Shown: piece after piece, positions 1 to 6,906 of the stretch
How the letters are laid out: the number at the start of each line of letters is the position of its first letter
Numbering within the stretch: the stretch's first letter is position 1
Source of the DNA: a virus
Virus record (IMG/VR): IMGVR_UViG_3300022745_000061
Coordinates: 1-44,035 of that record
Direction: 5' to 3' (one strand)
Length of the DNA stretch: 44,035 nt
The notes under the pieces: model-generated
Databases searched by the model: none
What the model was told of the DNA's origin: nothing
What the model saw: the letters and a program-made list of their open reading frames with translations, nothing else
Position numbers and translations under genes: made by a program

Positions 1-148
1 TGAGACCGTGGAAGACGGCATAGGCCGTCTGACCTGCTCAAACGCAAACGGGGGACAATTTCCAGCGGGTCCCTTATATATATATACACACGCACGCCCC
101 CCACCCCCCACAGGGGTACCCCCCCCTCCTATCGCGTGCGCGCGACAG
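1..148. repeat. Left copy of 148-bp terminal direct repeat
   Basis: These bases recur at 43888-44035 with the same length and two differences: T at 127 versus C at 44014, and A at 145 versus C at 44032. The repeat contains a 7-bp hairpin (13-30), an alternating TA run (75-86) and long C tracts. Both mismatches lie in or after the C tract at the contig end, where sequencing error is likely. It may be a true short terminal repeat or assembly overlap of a circular or permuted molecule. Confidence 0.85.
52..80 (+). promoter_or_regulatory. Candidate sigma70-type promoter in the terminal repeat
   Basis: GGGACA (52-57) and TATATA (75-80) are 17 bases apart, the usual sigma70 geometry. The element points toward the plus-strand genes that begin at 304. 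Each hexamer matches consensus only in part, so this is a suggestion. A second copy lies at 43939-43967 in the right repeat. Confidence 0.35.
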
Positions 149-227
149 TCGCTTTCCCCGTTTCCCAATACGCGTACGCGCGCGATCGCACACTGCCTGC
201 GTATGCGCACAGCAGCGAAGCTGCCGA

Positions 228-237
228 CTTGACGGCT
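228..237 (+). promoter_or_regulatory. CTTGACGGCT motif before the first gene
   Basis: A weaker relative of the CTTGACAGTC motif found at 487 and 1177, lying about 70 bases before the first gene. No clear -10 hexamer follows. The rest of 149-303 holds only GC-rich sequence and the ribosome-binding site AAGGAG at 289-294. Confidence 0.3.
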
Positions 238-303
238 GGAGCGAAGCGAACGACCCGCTTGCCATCGGGGCATCGGGGGTTCACTCACAAGGAGAACACA
301 CAC

Positions 304-444
304 ATGAACGACTTCGAGTTCGACGCTGACTGCGGCATCGAAGATGCCGAGAACCCTGTGAACCGCATCCTCGACAGCCTGGAGTTCCTGGACGGAGTCC
401 AGGGGTTCATCATCCTCGACAGCGACGGCCAGCCGATCGGCTGA
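304..444 (+). CDS. Small acidic protein, unknown function
   Basis: A 46-aa acidic protein rich in Asp and Glu that ends in a hydrophobic stretch (GFIILDSDG). The start follows AAGGAG at good spacing after a long untranslated leader. It is the first plus-strand gene after the terminal repeat, a place where phages often put host-takeover microproteins. I recognise no family and assign no function. Confidence 0.6.
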   Translation: MNDFEFDADCGIEDAENPVNRILDSLEFLDGVQGFIILDSDGQPIG

Positions 445-486
445 GACAGGCGGGCGGGCAGGCCCGCACGGCGACGAAGTCGCCAG

Positions 487-496
487 CTTGACAGTC
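487..496 (+). promoter_or_regulatory. CTTGACAGTC motif (candidate -35 or operator)
   Basis: A 10-base motif in the 111-base gap between the first and second genes, identical to the core at 1177-1186 and 1936-1945. TTGACA matches the sigma70 -35 hexamer, but no -10 is visible 16-18 bases downstream. Its reverse complement GACTGTCAAG resembles the 3' part of cluster A mycobacteriophage stoperators. That likeness is from memory and unverified. Confidence 0.4.
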
Positions 497-555
497 CCTC
501 AAGGCAGCAACACCGTCGGCATCGGGTCGACGGTCGATCACACAAGGAGCACATC

Positions 556-1053
556 ATGGAGTACGCAGAGTTCACCCAGGTCGCTGAGACCGCCATCGTC
601 ACCGCCGAGGTCTCGGACCTTATGCACGGCGACGTGATCCTCGTGCCTGGTAAGGGCAAGCGGGCGGTTCGCCGCCACTCGAACGGCAGCATCAGCCTCG
701 TGTTCCCCCGCTCGGGGAAGAGCGAGAACGGCAAGGGCACGAAGGCTGGGAGCCTCTCGGACCTCGGCCAGCACAAGCCCGCGGTGATCGGGCACGTCAC
801 GGGAGGCTGGGTCGACGGCACGGTCGCGCCGAAGGCCCCGAAGGCCAGCAAGGCGCAGGCGGAGTCGCCCGCTCCGAAGGCGGCCGACCCGAAGCCTCGT
901 GACCTCCGCACCAAGGAGGGGCGTGCGTGGAAGGCCCGTCAGGCCAAGGCGACGGCGGAGCCGACGGTCTCGCCGCTGCAGACGGCGATCCTTGAGGCGC
1001 TCGGTCACATGGACGCCGCCACGGAGTGCCTGCGGCGGGCGGTGAGCGCCTGA
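556..1053 (+). CDS. Basic, Lys/Ala-rich protein, unknown function
   Basis: A 165-aa protein in three parts: a folded N-terminal region (about 1-85), a low-complexity Lys/Ala/Pro linker (about 91-118), and a C-terminal helical segment (about 130-165) with spaced hydrophobic residues. The basic linker would suit nucleic-acid contact, but that is inference only. The start follows AAGGAG. The gene stands alone, with a CTTGACAGTC motif upstream and a hairpin terminator downstream, so it is probably its own transcription unit. Confidence 0.75.
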   Translation: MEYAEFTQVAETAIVTAEVSDLMHGDVILVPGKGKRAVRRHSNGSISLVFPRSGKSENGKGTKAGSLSDLGQHKPAVIGHVTGGWVDGTVAPKAPKASKAQAESPAPKAADPKPRDLRTKEGRAWKARQAKATAEPTVSPLQTAILEALGHMDAATECLRRAVSA

Positions 1054-1089
1054 TGTGCGGCTGTCCTAGCGGCCAGCATCGCTGCAAGT

Positions 1090-1131
1090 AACACGAGAGC
1101 CCTCGGCCTTCGGGTCGGGGGCTTTTGTGTT
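1090..1131 (+). terminator. Rho-independent terminator
   Basis: An 11-bp GC-rich stem (1098-1108 with 1113-1123, some G-T pairs) closes on a TTCG tetraloop and is followed by TTTT. Flanking AACAC and GTGTT can extend the stem, so it could work in both directions. It follows the 165-aa gene. Confidence 0.75.
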
Positions 1132-1170
1132 ATGTGAGTACCTGCCCACGGGTGCTCGCACGGCCCGAAG

Positions 1171-1198
1171 GGCAGCCTTGACAGTCGGTCAGGCTGCC
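1171..1198 (+). promoter_or_regulatory. CTTGACAGTC motif inside an inverted repeat
   Basis: GGCAGCC (1171-1177) and GGCTGCC (1192-1198) form a perfect 7-bp inverted repeat whose loop contains TTGACAGTCGGTCA, itself carrying TGAC and GTCA half sites. It lies about 30 bases before the gene at 1228 and after a terminator, so it should control that gene's unit. It could be an operator, a -35 region or an RNA hairpin. Confidence 0.45.
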
Positions 1199-1227
1199 AT
1201 CCCACCACACCACAAGGAGACGCAATC

Positions 1228-1503
1228 ATGGAGACCAGCGGTTACGCACCGATCAGCATCGACCCCTACTCGCTTCAGGACATCTTGCAGAACGTGGCTC
1301 ACGAAATGGAGCGTGAGCTGGCCAGGTACACGCCTGACCACATGGTCTACGTCGACGTGATCGACAACGTGGAGGACGCCTACTCGCACAACCACGCTTG
1401 GGGTGCGGTCAACGAGCAGCTTGAGGACTGGTTTTACGTGTCCTTCCCCAAGCCTGGCACGGTGCGCTTCCACATCGGCCGTGGCACGAAGGAGGCCCAG
1501 TGA
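1228..1503 (+). CDS. Acidic protein, unknown function
   Basis: A 91-aa acidic protein with a helical N-terminal part (about 12-35) and a strand-rich C-terminal part with aromatic residues (about 55-85). The ATG follows CAAGGAG. It opens a run of translationally coupled small genes, and its TGA overlaps the GTG start of the next gene. No family is recognised. Confidence 0.75.
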   Translation: METSGYAPISIDPYSLQDILQNVAHEMERELARYTPDHMVYVDVIDNVEDAYSHNHAWGAVNEQLEDWFYVSFPKPGTVRFHIGRGTKEAQ

Positions 1504-1682
1504 ACACGATCCGCCTGCACACGAAGCTGACGAACGACAACGGACGCGACATCGCGTCCTTCATCACGGAGGCTGGTGCCAACGATGCCATCAGCCGCCT
1601 GATGGATCTGTACAACGCCACCGAAGTCACGATCACGATGGCCAACGGTGGTGTTGTCACCTACACGAAGGAGAGCGAGTAA
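1500..1682 (+). CDS. Small protein, unknown function
   Basis: A 60-aa protein starting at a GTG that overlaps the preceding stop (GTGA), and ending in TAA overlapping the next ATG. Predicted secondary structure is strand, helix (about residues 25-38), then two strands, a compact small fold like many phage sensor or inhibitor microproteins. The function is unknown; the double overlap supports it being translated. Confidence 0.7.
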   Translation: MNTIRLHTKLTNDNGRDIASFITEAGANDAISRLMDLYNATEVTITMANGGVVTYTKESE

Positions 1683-2065
1683 TGTCGAGGTCTGAGCGAC
1701 TGGCAGCTAGGCGGGAGCAGCGCATGTGGGTGCGTTGTGTGCTGTACGTGGCGCTTGGAGCGGCGGTGGGGGGTTTTCTCCTTCCCCCCGCCGCCTCTTT
1801 CGCCTACGGGGAACCGTCCACGCCGAAGGTTGTGGTGATCCGCCACACCGAAGTGCAGATCGTCCCCGTGTACGTTCACGAGAGCACCACGACCACCACG
1901 CAGGCACGCCGCTCGCGCGGCAGCTCCGCTGCGGCCTTGACAGTCCCACAGACTGCTGCCACCACGACCAGCACCACCACGCAGCCCACACTCCCTGGTG
2001 TGGATTGCACCGCCCACGGCGATCCGTTCGCCGCCGCTTGCACTGAAGGAGCCCACAATGGCTAG
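1682..2065 (+). CDS. Membrane-anchored or exported Thr-rich protein
   Basis: A 127-aa protein with a positively charged N terminus (about 1-15, many Arg), one hydrophobic helix (about 17-40) and an extracellular-type tail rich in Thr, Ser and Pro, including two runs of threonine. This is the layout of a signal anchor with a disordered outer tail. The ATG overlaps the preceding stop (TAATG), which fixes the start. A cell-surface role such as superinfection exclusion is possible, but nothing specific shows it. Confidence 0.65.
   Translation: MSRSERLAARREQRMWVRCVLYVALGAAVGGFLLPPAASFAYGEPSTPKVVVIRHTEVQIVPVYVHESTTTTTQARRSRGSSAAALTVPQTAATTTSTTTQPTLPGVDCTAHGDPFAAACTEGAHNG
1936..1945 (+). promoter_or_regulatory. 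Third CTTGACAGTC motif, inside a coding region
   Basis: Identical to the motifs at 487 and 1177, and followed by CAGACTGCTGCC, which can pair back with CAGTC. It lies in the Thr-rich gene about 110 bases before the gene at 2058, so it may be a chance coding match or an internal regulatory site. Confidence 0.25.
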
Positions 2066-2426
2066 CGTGTCGACCTTGACGGCCGAGCGCATGCGGCGCA
2101 TCGAACGTGGGATCAGCATCATCGACTCCTTCGCCGCTGACCACGGCATGGAGGACTGGATCGACCACGTGAACTGGGACGGGCTCGTCATCAACGAGAT
2201 CCCGCTCTGCGTGTTCGGTCACGTGTTCCAAGCGATTCACGGTGTGCGTCCCAACTCTGACGAGTGGGACCAGTTCGTGGACGAGTACTGCACCGCGTAC
2301 ACCACGGAGCAGGCAGGACTCTGCACGACCCTCGTGCAGTGTGAGGACGGCAAGTGGGACTTCGAGTCGGACAACGACTTGAGCGATGCTTGGCGTGAGT
2401 GGATGCAGCGTTACGCTGCTTTCTAA
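2058..2426 (+). CDS. Acidic protein, unknown function
   Basis: A 122-aa strongly acidic protein with many Trp and Asp residues and four cysteines. The ATG lies 8 bases inside the preceding gene and follows GAAGGAG, so an upstream in-frame ATG at 1998 is less likely. The composition resembles phage-encoded DNA-mimic or inhibitor proteins, but I recognise no family. Confidence 0.7.
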   Translation: MASVSTLTAERMRRIERGISIIDSFAADHGMEDWIDHVNWDGLVINEIPLCVFGHVFQAIHGVRPNSDEWDQFVDEYCTAYTTEQAGLCTTLVQCEDGKWDFESDNDLSDAWREWMQRYAAF

Positions 2427-2436
2427 GGAGACAAAC

Positions 2437-3018
2437 ATGGACATTCAGCAGGCACACAACGGATCGGACAACATCGTCGTCCCTGAGGCCAGATACCGTG
2501 GGGCCACGCAGGACGACGTGATCGGCACGATCGTCAAGTGGATCAACAGCTACAAGTACTTCGGGTATAACCCGATCAAGGAAGTCGCTGTTCGCACTGT
2601 CAGTGACCACGGCGAGACCAAGGAGTGGACATACCGTCAGCTTGGCACCGCCCCGCTCCCGTTCGCTCCTTACATCCAGAAGCTGATCGACGGGACCGAC
2701 ACCGCAGAGGTCGCCGCGCTCAAGGCTGAGATCGAGCAGCTCAAGCAGGCGAACGCCACCATCGCCGCCCAGACCCGAAACACCTGTGAGCAGGAGTTCG
2801 TGGAGAAGGTGATGGAGTACCACGAGGGCTGCGCCGAAGGCAAGGCCAGCTTCGTGGAGTGGTGCGGTTACGAGGTTCCCACCAGGGAGATCCGAGTGAC
2901 GCTGTACTGCGAGGTTCCCGTGACCACCGACGTGTACTCGGTCGAGAACGATGTTCGGTACGCTGTTGAGATCCGCGGGGAGTACACGTACGGTTGCATC
3001 GACGCCGAGGAGTACTGA
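2437..3018 (+). CDS. Protein with central coiled coil, unknown function
   Basis: A 193-aa protein with an N-terminal globular part, a central coiled coil (about 88-110, Ala/Glu/Leu/Lys heptads) and a strand-rich C-terminal part (about 145-190) ending in acidic residues. The ATG follows TAAGGAG. A strong hairpin lies just after the stop, closing this transcription unit. No family is recognised. Confidence 0.7.
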   Translation: MDIQQAHNGSDNIVVPEARYRGATQDDVIGTIVKWINSYKYFGYNPIKEVAVRTVSDHGETKEWTYRQLGTAPLPFAPYIQKLIDGTDTAEVAALKAEIEQLKQANATIAAQTRNTCEQEFVEKVMEYHEGCAEGKASFVEWCGYEVPTREIRVTLYCEVPVTTDVYSVENDVRYAVEIRGEYTYGCIDAEEY

Positions 3019-3027
3019 GGCTGATAG

Positions 3028-3057
3028 GCGGGAGGGCACAACGGGGTGCCCTCCCGC
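3028..3057 (+). terminator. Strong hairpin, probable terminator
   Basis: A perfect 12-bp GC-rich stem (3028-3039 with 3046-3057) with a 6-base loop, directly after the 193-aa gene. The following bases (ATTCATTC) are only weakly T-rich, so termination may be partial. It could also stabilise mRNA ends. Confidence 0.6.
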
Positions 3058-3081
3058 ATTCATTCGAGTAAGGGAGTAAGC

Positions 3082-3990
3082 GTGCTTACCTACGATGATG
3101 TCGACCAGCAGCTTGGCAAGCGTGACTCACGCAAGCTGCGGAACAACACCTACCTGAAGCGCAAGGCCAACTGCATCGCTATCGAGTACCACGGGTCCGC
3201 TATCGTAGCGTGGTACCCGAACGGCGAGACCAATTTTTCGGTGTGGGGATTCAACACCGTGACCACTCGTGAGCGCATCAACACCTACTTGCCGTACGGT
3301 GTGAGCCTCAGCAGCTACCACGACAACGTGGTGCTGTGGGAGGATGGCAATTGCTCCTGGCTGCCTTCGTCCTACCAGAACATCCTCGTCTACAAGGGTG
3401 TGGTGTACACCGATCGCCGCCCGTTCGAGCTGTTGTACGAGCACGTGAAGACGGAGCGCAACGAGCGCCGCCGTCAGTTGCGCCTGCAGCGGAAGGAAGA
3501 GCAGGCGTGGAATGACTACCACCTGTTCCGTTCGGTGTTTGCGTTCGCCCTTTCACCTGGTGATTCGGCGTGGGCGAAGGCGATCACGTTCACGAAGGAT
3601 TGGCTCGACTACCACCACTGCGCCAGCCTGAAGGAAGTAAACGTTACTCACGCTATTGGCAGCTCGCGACCAATGCGCCAGCTCTGGAAGTGGGTGCGAA
3701 GCGCACCTGCAGAGAACGACGAAGTTGGTTACGCCAACTGGAACAGTCACACGTATTACTACGGTTGGAACGAGTGCCCCGATTGGGACGCTTCTCCTAC
3801 CTGCGGTTGCGGGTTCCATGCGTCACCGACCCCGCACGCTGGGTTGATGTACCGCCATGACGGCAACGTCTTGCTCCAGGTGTGGGCGTTTGAGGACGAG
3901 ATCGTTCCGATCAACGTCGCGAGCCGCAACTACGAGCAGGTCGACAAGTGCAAGGTTCCCCGCTTCTACGTTACAGGAGTGTACAACTGA
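3082..3990 (+). CDS. Phage hypothetical protein with C-terminal GFHAS-type motif
   Basis: A 302-aa protein. The first half is strand-rich and aromatic, followed by a very basic helix (about 118-138, Arg/Glu-rich). The C-terminal segment (about 238-302) has CGCGFHASPT, then a hydrophobic strand pattern, resembling a small uncharacterised phage domain in which a Gly-Phe-His-Ala-Ser motif precedes beta strands. The GTG start is chosen for its AAGGGAG site; an in-frame GTG at 3046 lies inside the upstream hairpin. The next ATG overlaps its stop. Confidence 0.7.
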   Translation: MLTYDDVDQQLGKRDSRKLRNNTYLKRKANCIAIEYHGSAIVAWYPNGETNFSVWGFNTVTTRERINTYLPYGVSLSSYHDNVVLWEDGNCSWLPSSYQNILVYKGVVYTDRRPFELLYEHVKTERNERRRQLRLQRKEEQAWNDYHLFRSVFAFALSPGDSAWAKAITFTKDWLDYHHCASLKEVNVTHAIGSSRPMRQLWKWVRSAPAENDEVGYANWNSHTYYYGWNECPDWDASPTCGCGFHASPTPHAGLMYRHDGNVLLQVWAFEDEIVPINVASRNYEQVDKCKVPRFYVTGVYN

Positions 3991-4211
3991 TGGACAAGTA
4001 CCAAGCCGAACGAGCACGTGTACTGCAAGAGTTGGGCGGCAAGTTCGTCCACATCGACATGAGCACGCTGGTCGCTCGTTACGACGAGCTGCAGGCCGAC
4101 CTCGACAGTCTGCGTAACCAGCCTTGGTCTCCGCTTGTGGGTGAGGCGATCACGTACAATCTAGGACGTGCATCCGTCTTCTCAGCCCTCATCAACGGAG
4201 AAGCGCTCTAG
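3990..4211 (+). CDS. Small helical protein, unknown function
   Basis: A 73-aa protein with an N-terminal helix and a short coiled-coil-like segment (about 27-37). The ATG overlaps the preceding TGA and follows CAGGAG. It is likely co-transcribed with the 302-aa gene. No family is recognised. Confidence 0.65.
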   Translation: MDKYQAERARVLQELGGKFVHIDMSTLVARYDELQADLDSLRNQPWSPLVGEAITYNLGRASVFSALINGEAL

Positions 4212-4215
4212 GTGT

Positions 4216-4344
4216 GTGGAGCAGGGGCTTGACGCCCTTGCTGCCACCACCAAAGCGTACCAGATCCGCATGACCGCAAACCACGACGCCTGGACGGTGT
4301 GGGATCGTGATACTGAGACCTGGTCGGTCTTCGAGGTGGTATGA
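4216..4344 (+). CDS. Possible 42-aa small protein
   Basis: An open frame from a GTG five bases after the previous stop. The peptide has a strand-turn-strand look near its end (DAWTVWDRDTETWSVFEVV), suggesting real coding sequence. The ribosome-binding site is weak (GGAG about 16 bases upstream), and an internal ATG at 4270 would give 24 residues. Confidence 0.4.
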   Translation: MEQGLDALAATTKAYQIRMTANHDAWTVWDRDTETWSVFEVV

Positions 4345-4405
4345 ATGGTGGATAGTGCTCTTTTGGGTGCTGTTCGCCTACAACATCCTAAGGAGCATAA
4401 CGTGA
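4307..4405 (+). CDS. Possible membrane microprotein (frame uncertain)
   Basis: This frame encodes a C-terminal stretch very like a transmembrane helix (WWIVLFWVLFAYNIL). The only in-frame start is a GTG inside the preceding small gene. An ATG one frame away at 4345 would instead give a 26-aa peptide ending in an ATGA overlap with the gene at 4422. A single missing base here would join a good start to the helix. Confidence 0.2.
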   Translation: MILRPGRSSRWYEWWIVLFWVLFAYNILRSIT

Positions 4406-4421
4406 GCATCAGGAGCAACGC

Positions 4422-4772
4422 ATGACTGACAAGCGAGAGTTCACCAACAGCAAGGGCGACAGGTTCGAGGTCCGCCGCAAGGATCACTACACGGGGTTCC
4501 TCACCGACGCTGCGCTGGAAGCGGCACGCGTCATCCGCGAAGAGTCCGTCGACAAGCTGCCCATCTCGATCAAGATCGAGATCGGTGACTTCACGACGGG
4601 CACGTTCGCGGTCAAGAAGGCCGAGCCGAAGCGCTACAATGTGAAGGTGCGTAAGACCGAGGTCGTCCAGACCTTCGTGATGGCTGAAGATCGTGACAGG
4701 GCCATCGAGGCTGCGTACGCTCAGTTCAGTGACGACGCCTACACGATCATCAGCGTGTCCGATGCCTTCTGA
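4422..4772 (+). CDS. Protein of unknown function
   Basis: A 116-aa basic protein. The N-terminal half has short charged strands and a helix (about 30-45). The C-terminal half (about 70-116) reads strand, helix (EDRDRAIEAAYAQ), strand, like small phage domains in which a VQTFVMAEDRD-type segment is followed by a helix. The ATG follows AGGAGCAACGC. The next gene starts inside its last 11 bases. No function is assigned. Confidence 0.7.
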   Translation: MTDKREFTNSKGDRFEVRRKDHYTGFLTDAALEAARVIREESVDKLPISIKIEIGDFTTGTFAVKKAEPKRYNVKVRKTEVVQTFVMAEDRDRAIEAAYAQFSDDAYTIISVSDAF

Positions 4773-4923
4773 CGACTTCACAGCGTGGTGCCGTGAGCAC
4801 GATTGGGATGTGCTCACGCCTGGCCTGAGGGAGCGCTTCGAGACCTTTGATTGGTACCACGGCGCAGCTCGGTGGGACTTTCCACCCAGCGGGTACCACT
4901 ACGCAGCACGGGAGTACGTGTGA
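4762..4923 (+). CDS. Small Trp/Tyr-rich protein
   Basis: A 53-aa protein rich in Trp, Tyr, His and Asp. It overlaps the preceding gene by 11 bases, and its TGA overlaps the next ATG (TGATG). Such tight coupling is typical of this arm. Function unknown. Confidence 0.6.
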   Translation: MPSDDFTAWCREHDWDVLTPGLRERFETFDWYHGAARWDFPPSGYHYAAREYV

Positions 4924-5000
4924 TGACCTCATTGCAGATATTCTTCCGCTACCTGGTCGTCTTTATGTGGAAGACGATCACTCGCACTCACGAGCCATGA
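4923..5000 (+). CDS. 25-aa membrane microprotein
   Basis: A 25-residue peptide with a hydrophobic aromatic helix (IFFRYLVVFMW) and a charged tail. It is supported by exact overlaps at both ends: its ATG overlaps the preceding TGA and its TGA overlaps the next ATG. It and the next gene would both be single-pass membrane peptides. Confidence 0.5.
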   Translation: MTSLQIFFRYLVVFMWKTITRTHEP

Positions 5001-5128
5001 TCGAAACCGACTGGCACCGCTGGGTCATTATGTTCCTGTGGATCGGGATGCACCTGCCAGCAGCGGCGTTTCTGTACTGGCTCATAGAGATCCGCTTGGG
5101 GCGGAGAGGCAAGAAAGGGGGTGCATAA
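4997..5128 (+). CDS. 43-aa membrane protein
   Basis: One clear transmembrane helix (about residues 9-31, VIMFLWIGMHLPAAAFLYWL) followed by a very basic tail (RLGRRGKKGG), so the C terminus should face the cytoplasm. It starts in an ATGA overlap. Holin-like or membrane-modifying roles are possible, though it is far from the lysis cassette. Confidence 0.6.
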   Translation: MIETDWHRWVIMFLWIGMHLPAAAFLYWLIEIRLGRRGKKGGA

Positions 5129-5129
5129 C

Positions 5130-5222
5130 ATGCGTAACGCATACATGCGGGCGGTCCTGGCCGTTCCCACCATCGTGACTCTGCTCATGGTGACGGGAGC
5201 ACCGCGGTTCGCTCGGCGGTAG
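5130..5222 (+). CDS. 30-aa membrane microprotein
   Basis: A 30-residue peptide with a hydrophobic core (AVLAVPTIVTLLMVTGA) flanked by Arg on both sides. The start follows GAAAGGGGG and lies one base after the preceding stop. With its two upstream neighbours it makes a cluster of three tiny membrane genes. Confidence 0.5.
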   Translation: MRNAYMRAVLAVPTIVTLLMVTGAPRFARR

Positions 5223-5235
5223 CCCCGCTTGGCAG

Positions 5236-5253
5236 GCGGGTCGTAAGACCCGC
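5236..5253 (+). terminator. Hairpin between small genes
   Basis: A perfect 7-bp stem GCGGGTC/GACCCGC with a GTAA loop, in the 61-base gap after the membrane microproteins. No T tract follows directly, so it may be a weak terminator or a processing site. Confidence 0.4.
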
Positions 5254-5283
5254 TTGTCAGGCAAACTCAAGGAGAGTGACCCC

Positions 5284-5424
5284 ATGTACGTTCGACAGAA
5301 CGGCACGCTGAAGCGTGTCTCCACCAGGTCCGAGATCGTGGACCGCAACGCCACCGCGAACGCTTGGTTCGCATCCATCATTCGCTCCGCTCAGGCGGAG
5401 CGTTCTTCACGTAAGGAGCACTGA
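5284..5424 (+). CDS. Small basic protein
   Basis: A 46-aa protein with net positive charge and a helix-forming middle (about 17-40). The ATG follows AAGGAGAGTGACCCC. Its last codons contain the AAGGAG site that serves the next gene. No family is recognised. Confidence 0.6.
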   Translation: MYVRQNGTLKRVSTRSEIVDRNATANAWFASIIRSAQAERSSRKEH

Positions 5425-5425
5425 A

Positions 5426-5800
5426 TTGCAGTTCACTGGACAGATTGACGAGTTCGACATCACGAGCGAGGTCGAGGACGCGCTCGACAACAGCGGCGTC
5501 ATCAGCGACATCCAAAACGATGTCGAGGCGCTGCAGTCGGAGACTTACGACTTCCAGCGTTCACTGGACGACCTGGAGGCGCAGGTCGAGCATGTCACCA
5601 ACGCTGTGGACGAGCTGCGTGGCATCGGCGGCGACACCAACGAGCGCCGCATCGCGGAACTTGAGCTGTTCGCTCACACCGCCCGCAACTACTTCACGAG
5701 TCTTGATGAGCGGCTGGAGTACGTTGAGGGTCTTGTCGCTCGCATCATGCGTGGTGTCGAGGCGCTGAACCAGTCCGTTCTCGGAACCCAGACCAACTAG
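5426..5800 (+). CDS. Acidic coiled-coil protein
   Basis: A 124-aa acidic protein, predicted almost wholly helical, with long coiled-coil stretches (about 28-68 and 75-110). The TTG start is chosen because AAGGAG lies 7 bases before it and the open frame has no closer ATG or GTG. It lies directly before the DUF932-like gene and is probably co-expressed. It may be an assembly or scaffold-type partner; the function is unknown. Confidence 0.7.
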   Translation: MQFTGQIDEFDITSEVEDALDNSGVISDIQNDVEALQSETYDFQRSLDDLEAQVEHVTNAVDELRGIGGDTNERRIAELELFAHTARNYFTSLDERLEYVEGLVARIMRGVEALNQSVLGTQTN

Positions 5801-5813
5801 CAAAGGAACATAC

Positions 5814-6785
5814 ATGACTGCAGCAGTCGAGAAGTTCATGGGCCGTGAGATGGCGTGGCATCGCCTCGGCATCGTGAAGGGTCGTGCGTTCGGCCGTGAG
5901 GACATCGAGCATGACGCTCCTGAGATCCTCATGAACGTGCGTTTCGAGCCGACGTACGTGTACATGGAGGACACGGAGGAGTTCGTTGAGACCCCGCTGA
6001 AGGGTGCGATCGTTCGTGACGACGGCCGCATCGTCGGTGAGGGGCTGGGCAAGGACACATACGGGCTCGTGCAGTCCACCCACGCTCTGGAGTGGGGCGA
6101 GCAGATCGCTTCGCTCGCCACGTTCCCGCTCGTGTCCGCTGGCACGATCCGAGAAGGTCGGCAGTTCTTCTTCACGTTCGACGTGGGCACCTGCGACTCG
6201 CCGCTGGGCAACCTGTCGAACCACCTGACGGTGGCTTCGTCACACGATGGCACGATCCCGCTGATGGCGCTGCACTCCAGCACCATCGTGGTGTGTGCTA
6301 ACACGCTGGCGATCGCGATGAACAGCGCCCACTCGAAGACGACCCTCCGCCACACAGCACACGTGGAGGATCGCCTCAAGGCAGCGATCAACGCCATCAA
6401 GGATACGAAGGAGCACCTGGACGACACCATCGAGTTCATGGAGCAGCTCGACACCGTGTACGTTGACGATGTCGGCAACTTCGTGAGCGACGTGGTCGGG
6501 TACTCTTCCGACATGGAGGACGGCCGCAAGAAGACGCAGGTCACCAACGCTCGTGACGCCATCATGGAGCTGTGGCGCTCCGACATGGCCGACGGGCTGT
6601 CGGCGCACTCGGGCCTCCGAGTCGTGCAGGCGGTGAACACGTACGAGAACTGGGGTTCCAAGATCCGCGGCATCAAGGGTCGGGACACCGAGTACGTACG
6701 GGCTGAGCGTCAGTTCGACGCGATGGTGAAGGGCAAGATGCCCCTCACGGAGAAGGCGGTTCAGCGTGTCCTCGTCAACGCTTGA
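5814..6785 (+). CDS. DUF932 / phage-plasmid-like protein (TIGR03299-type)
   Basis: A 323-aa protein of the DUF932 type, known from phages and plasmids but without a firm biochemical role. The N-terminal AWHRLG motif (about 14-19), the central strand-rich region with SNHLTVASSHDG and the CANTLAIAM segment (about 160-168) are characteristic, and the length fits. The ATG follows AAAGGAACATAC. In other phages such proteins occur near recombination or replication genes; here the neighbours are unknown small genes. The last 20 bases overlap the next membrane gene. Confidence 0.8.
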   Translation: MTAAVEKFMGREMAWHRLGIVKGRAFGREDIEHDAPEILMNVRFEPTYVYMEDTEEFVETPLKGAIVRDDGRIVGEGLGKDTYGLVQSTHALEWGEQIASLATFPLVSAGTIREGRQFFFTFDVGTCDSPLGNLSNHLTVASSHDGTIPLMALHSSTIVVCANTLAIAMNSAHSKTTLRHTAHVEDRLKAAINAIKDTKEHLDDTIEFMEQLDTVYVDDVGNFVSDVVGYSSDMEDGRKKTQVTNARDAIMELWRSDMADGLSAHSGLRVVQAVNTYENWGSKIRGIKGRDTEYVRAERQFDAMVKGKMPLTEKAVQRVLVNA

Positions 6786-6906
6786 GGAGCTGCTGTTCCT
6801 CCTCATCGTCGGGCCGATTGTCGTGGGGGTGTTCGCCGTACTGGCGAGCACCCTCTTCGGCACCTTCGCCTGGATCGTGGACTGGATCAGAAAGAAGTTG
6901 ACATGA
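6766..6906 (+). CDS. 46-aa membrane protein
   Basis: A GTG-started peptide with a long hydrophobic span (about residues 8-40) able to form one or two membrane helices, and a basic end (RKKLT). It overlaps the DUF932-like gene by 20 bases and ends in an ATGA overlap with the next gene, which supports translation. Its function is unknown. Confidence 0.55.
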   Translation: MSSSTLEELLFLLIVGPIVVGVFAVLASTLFGTFAWIVDWIRKKLT

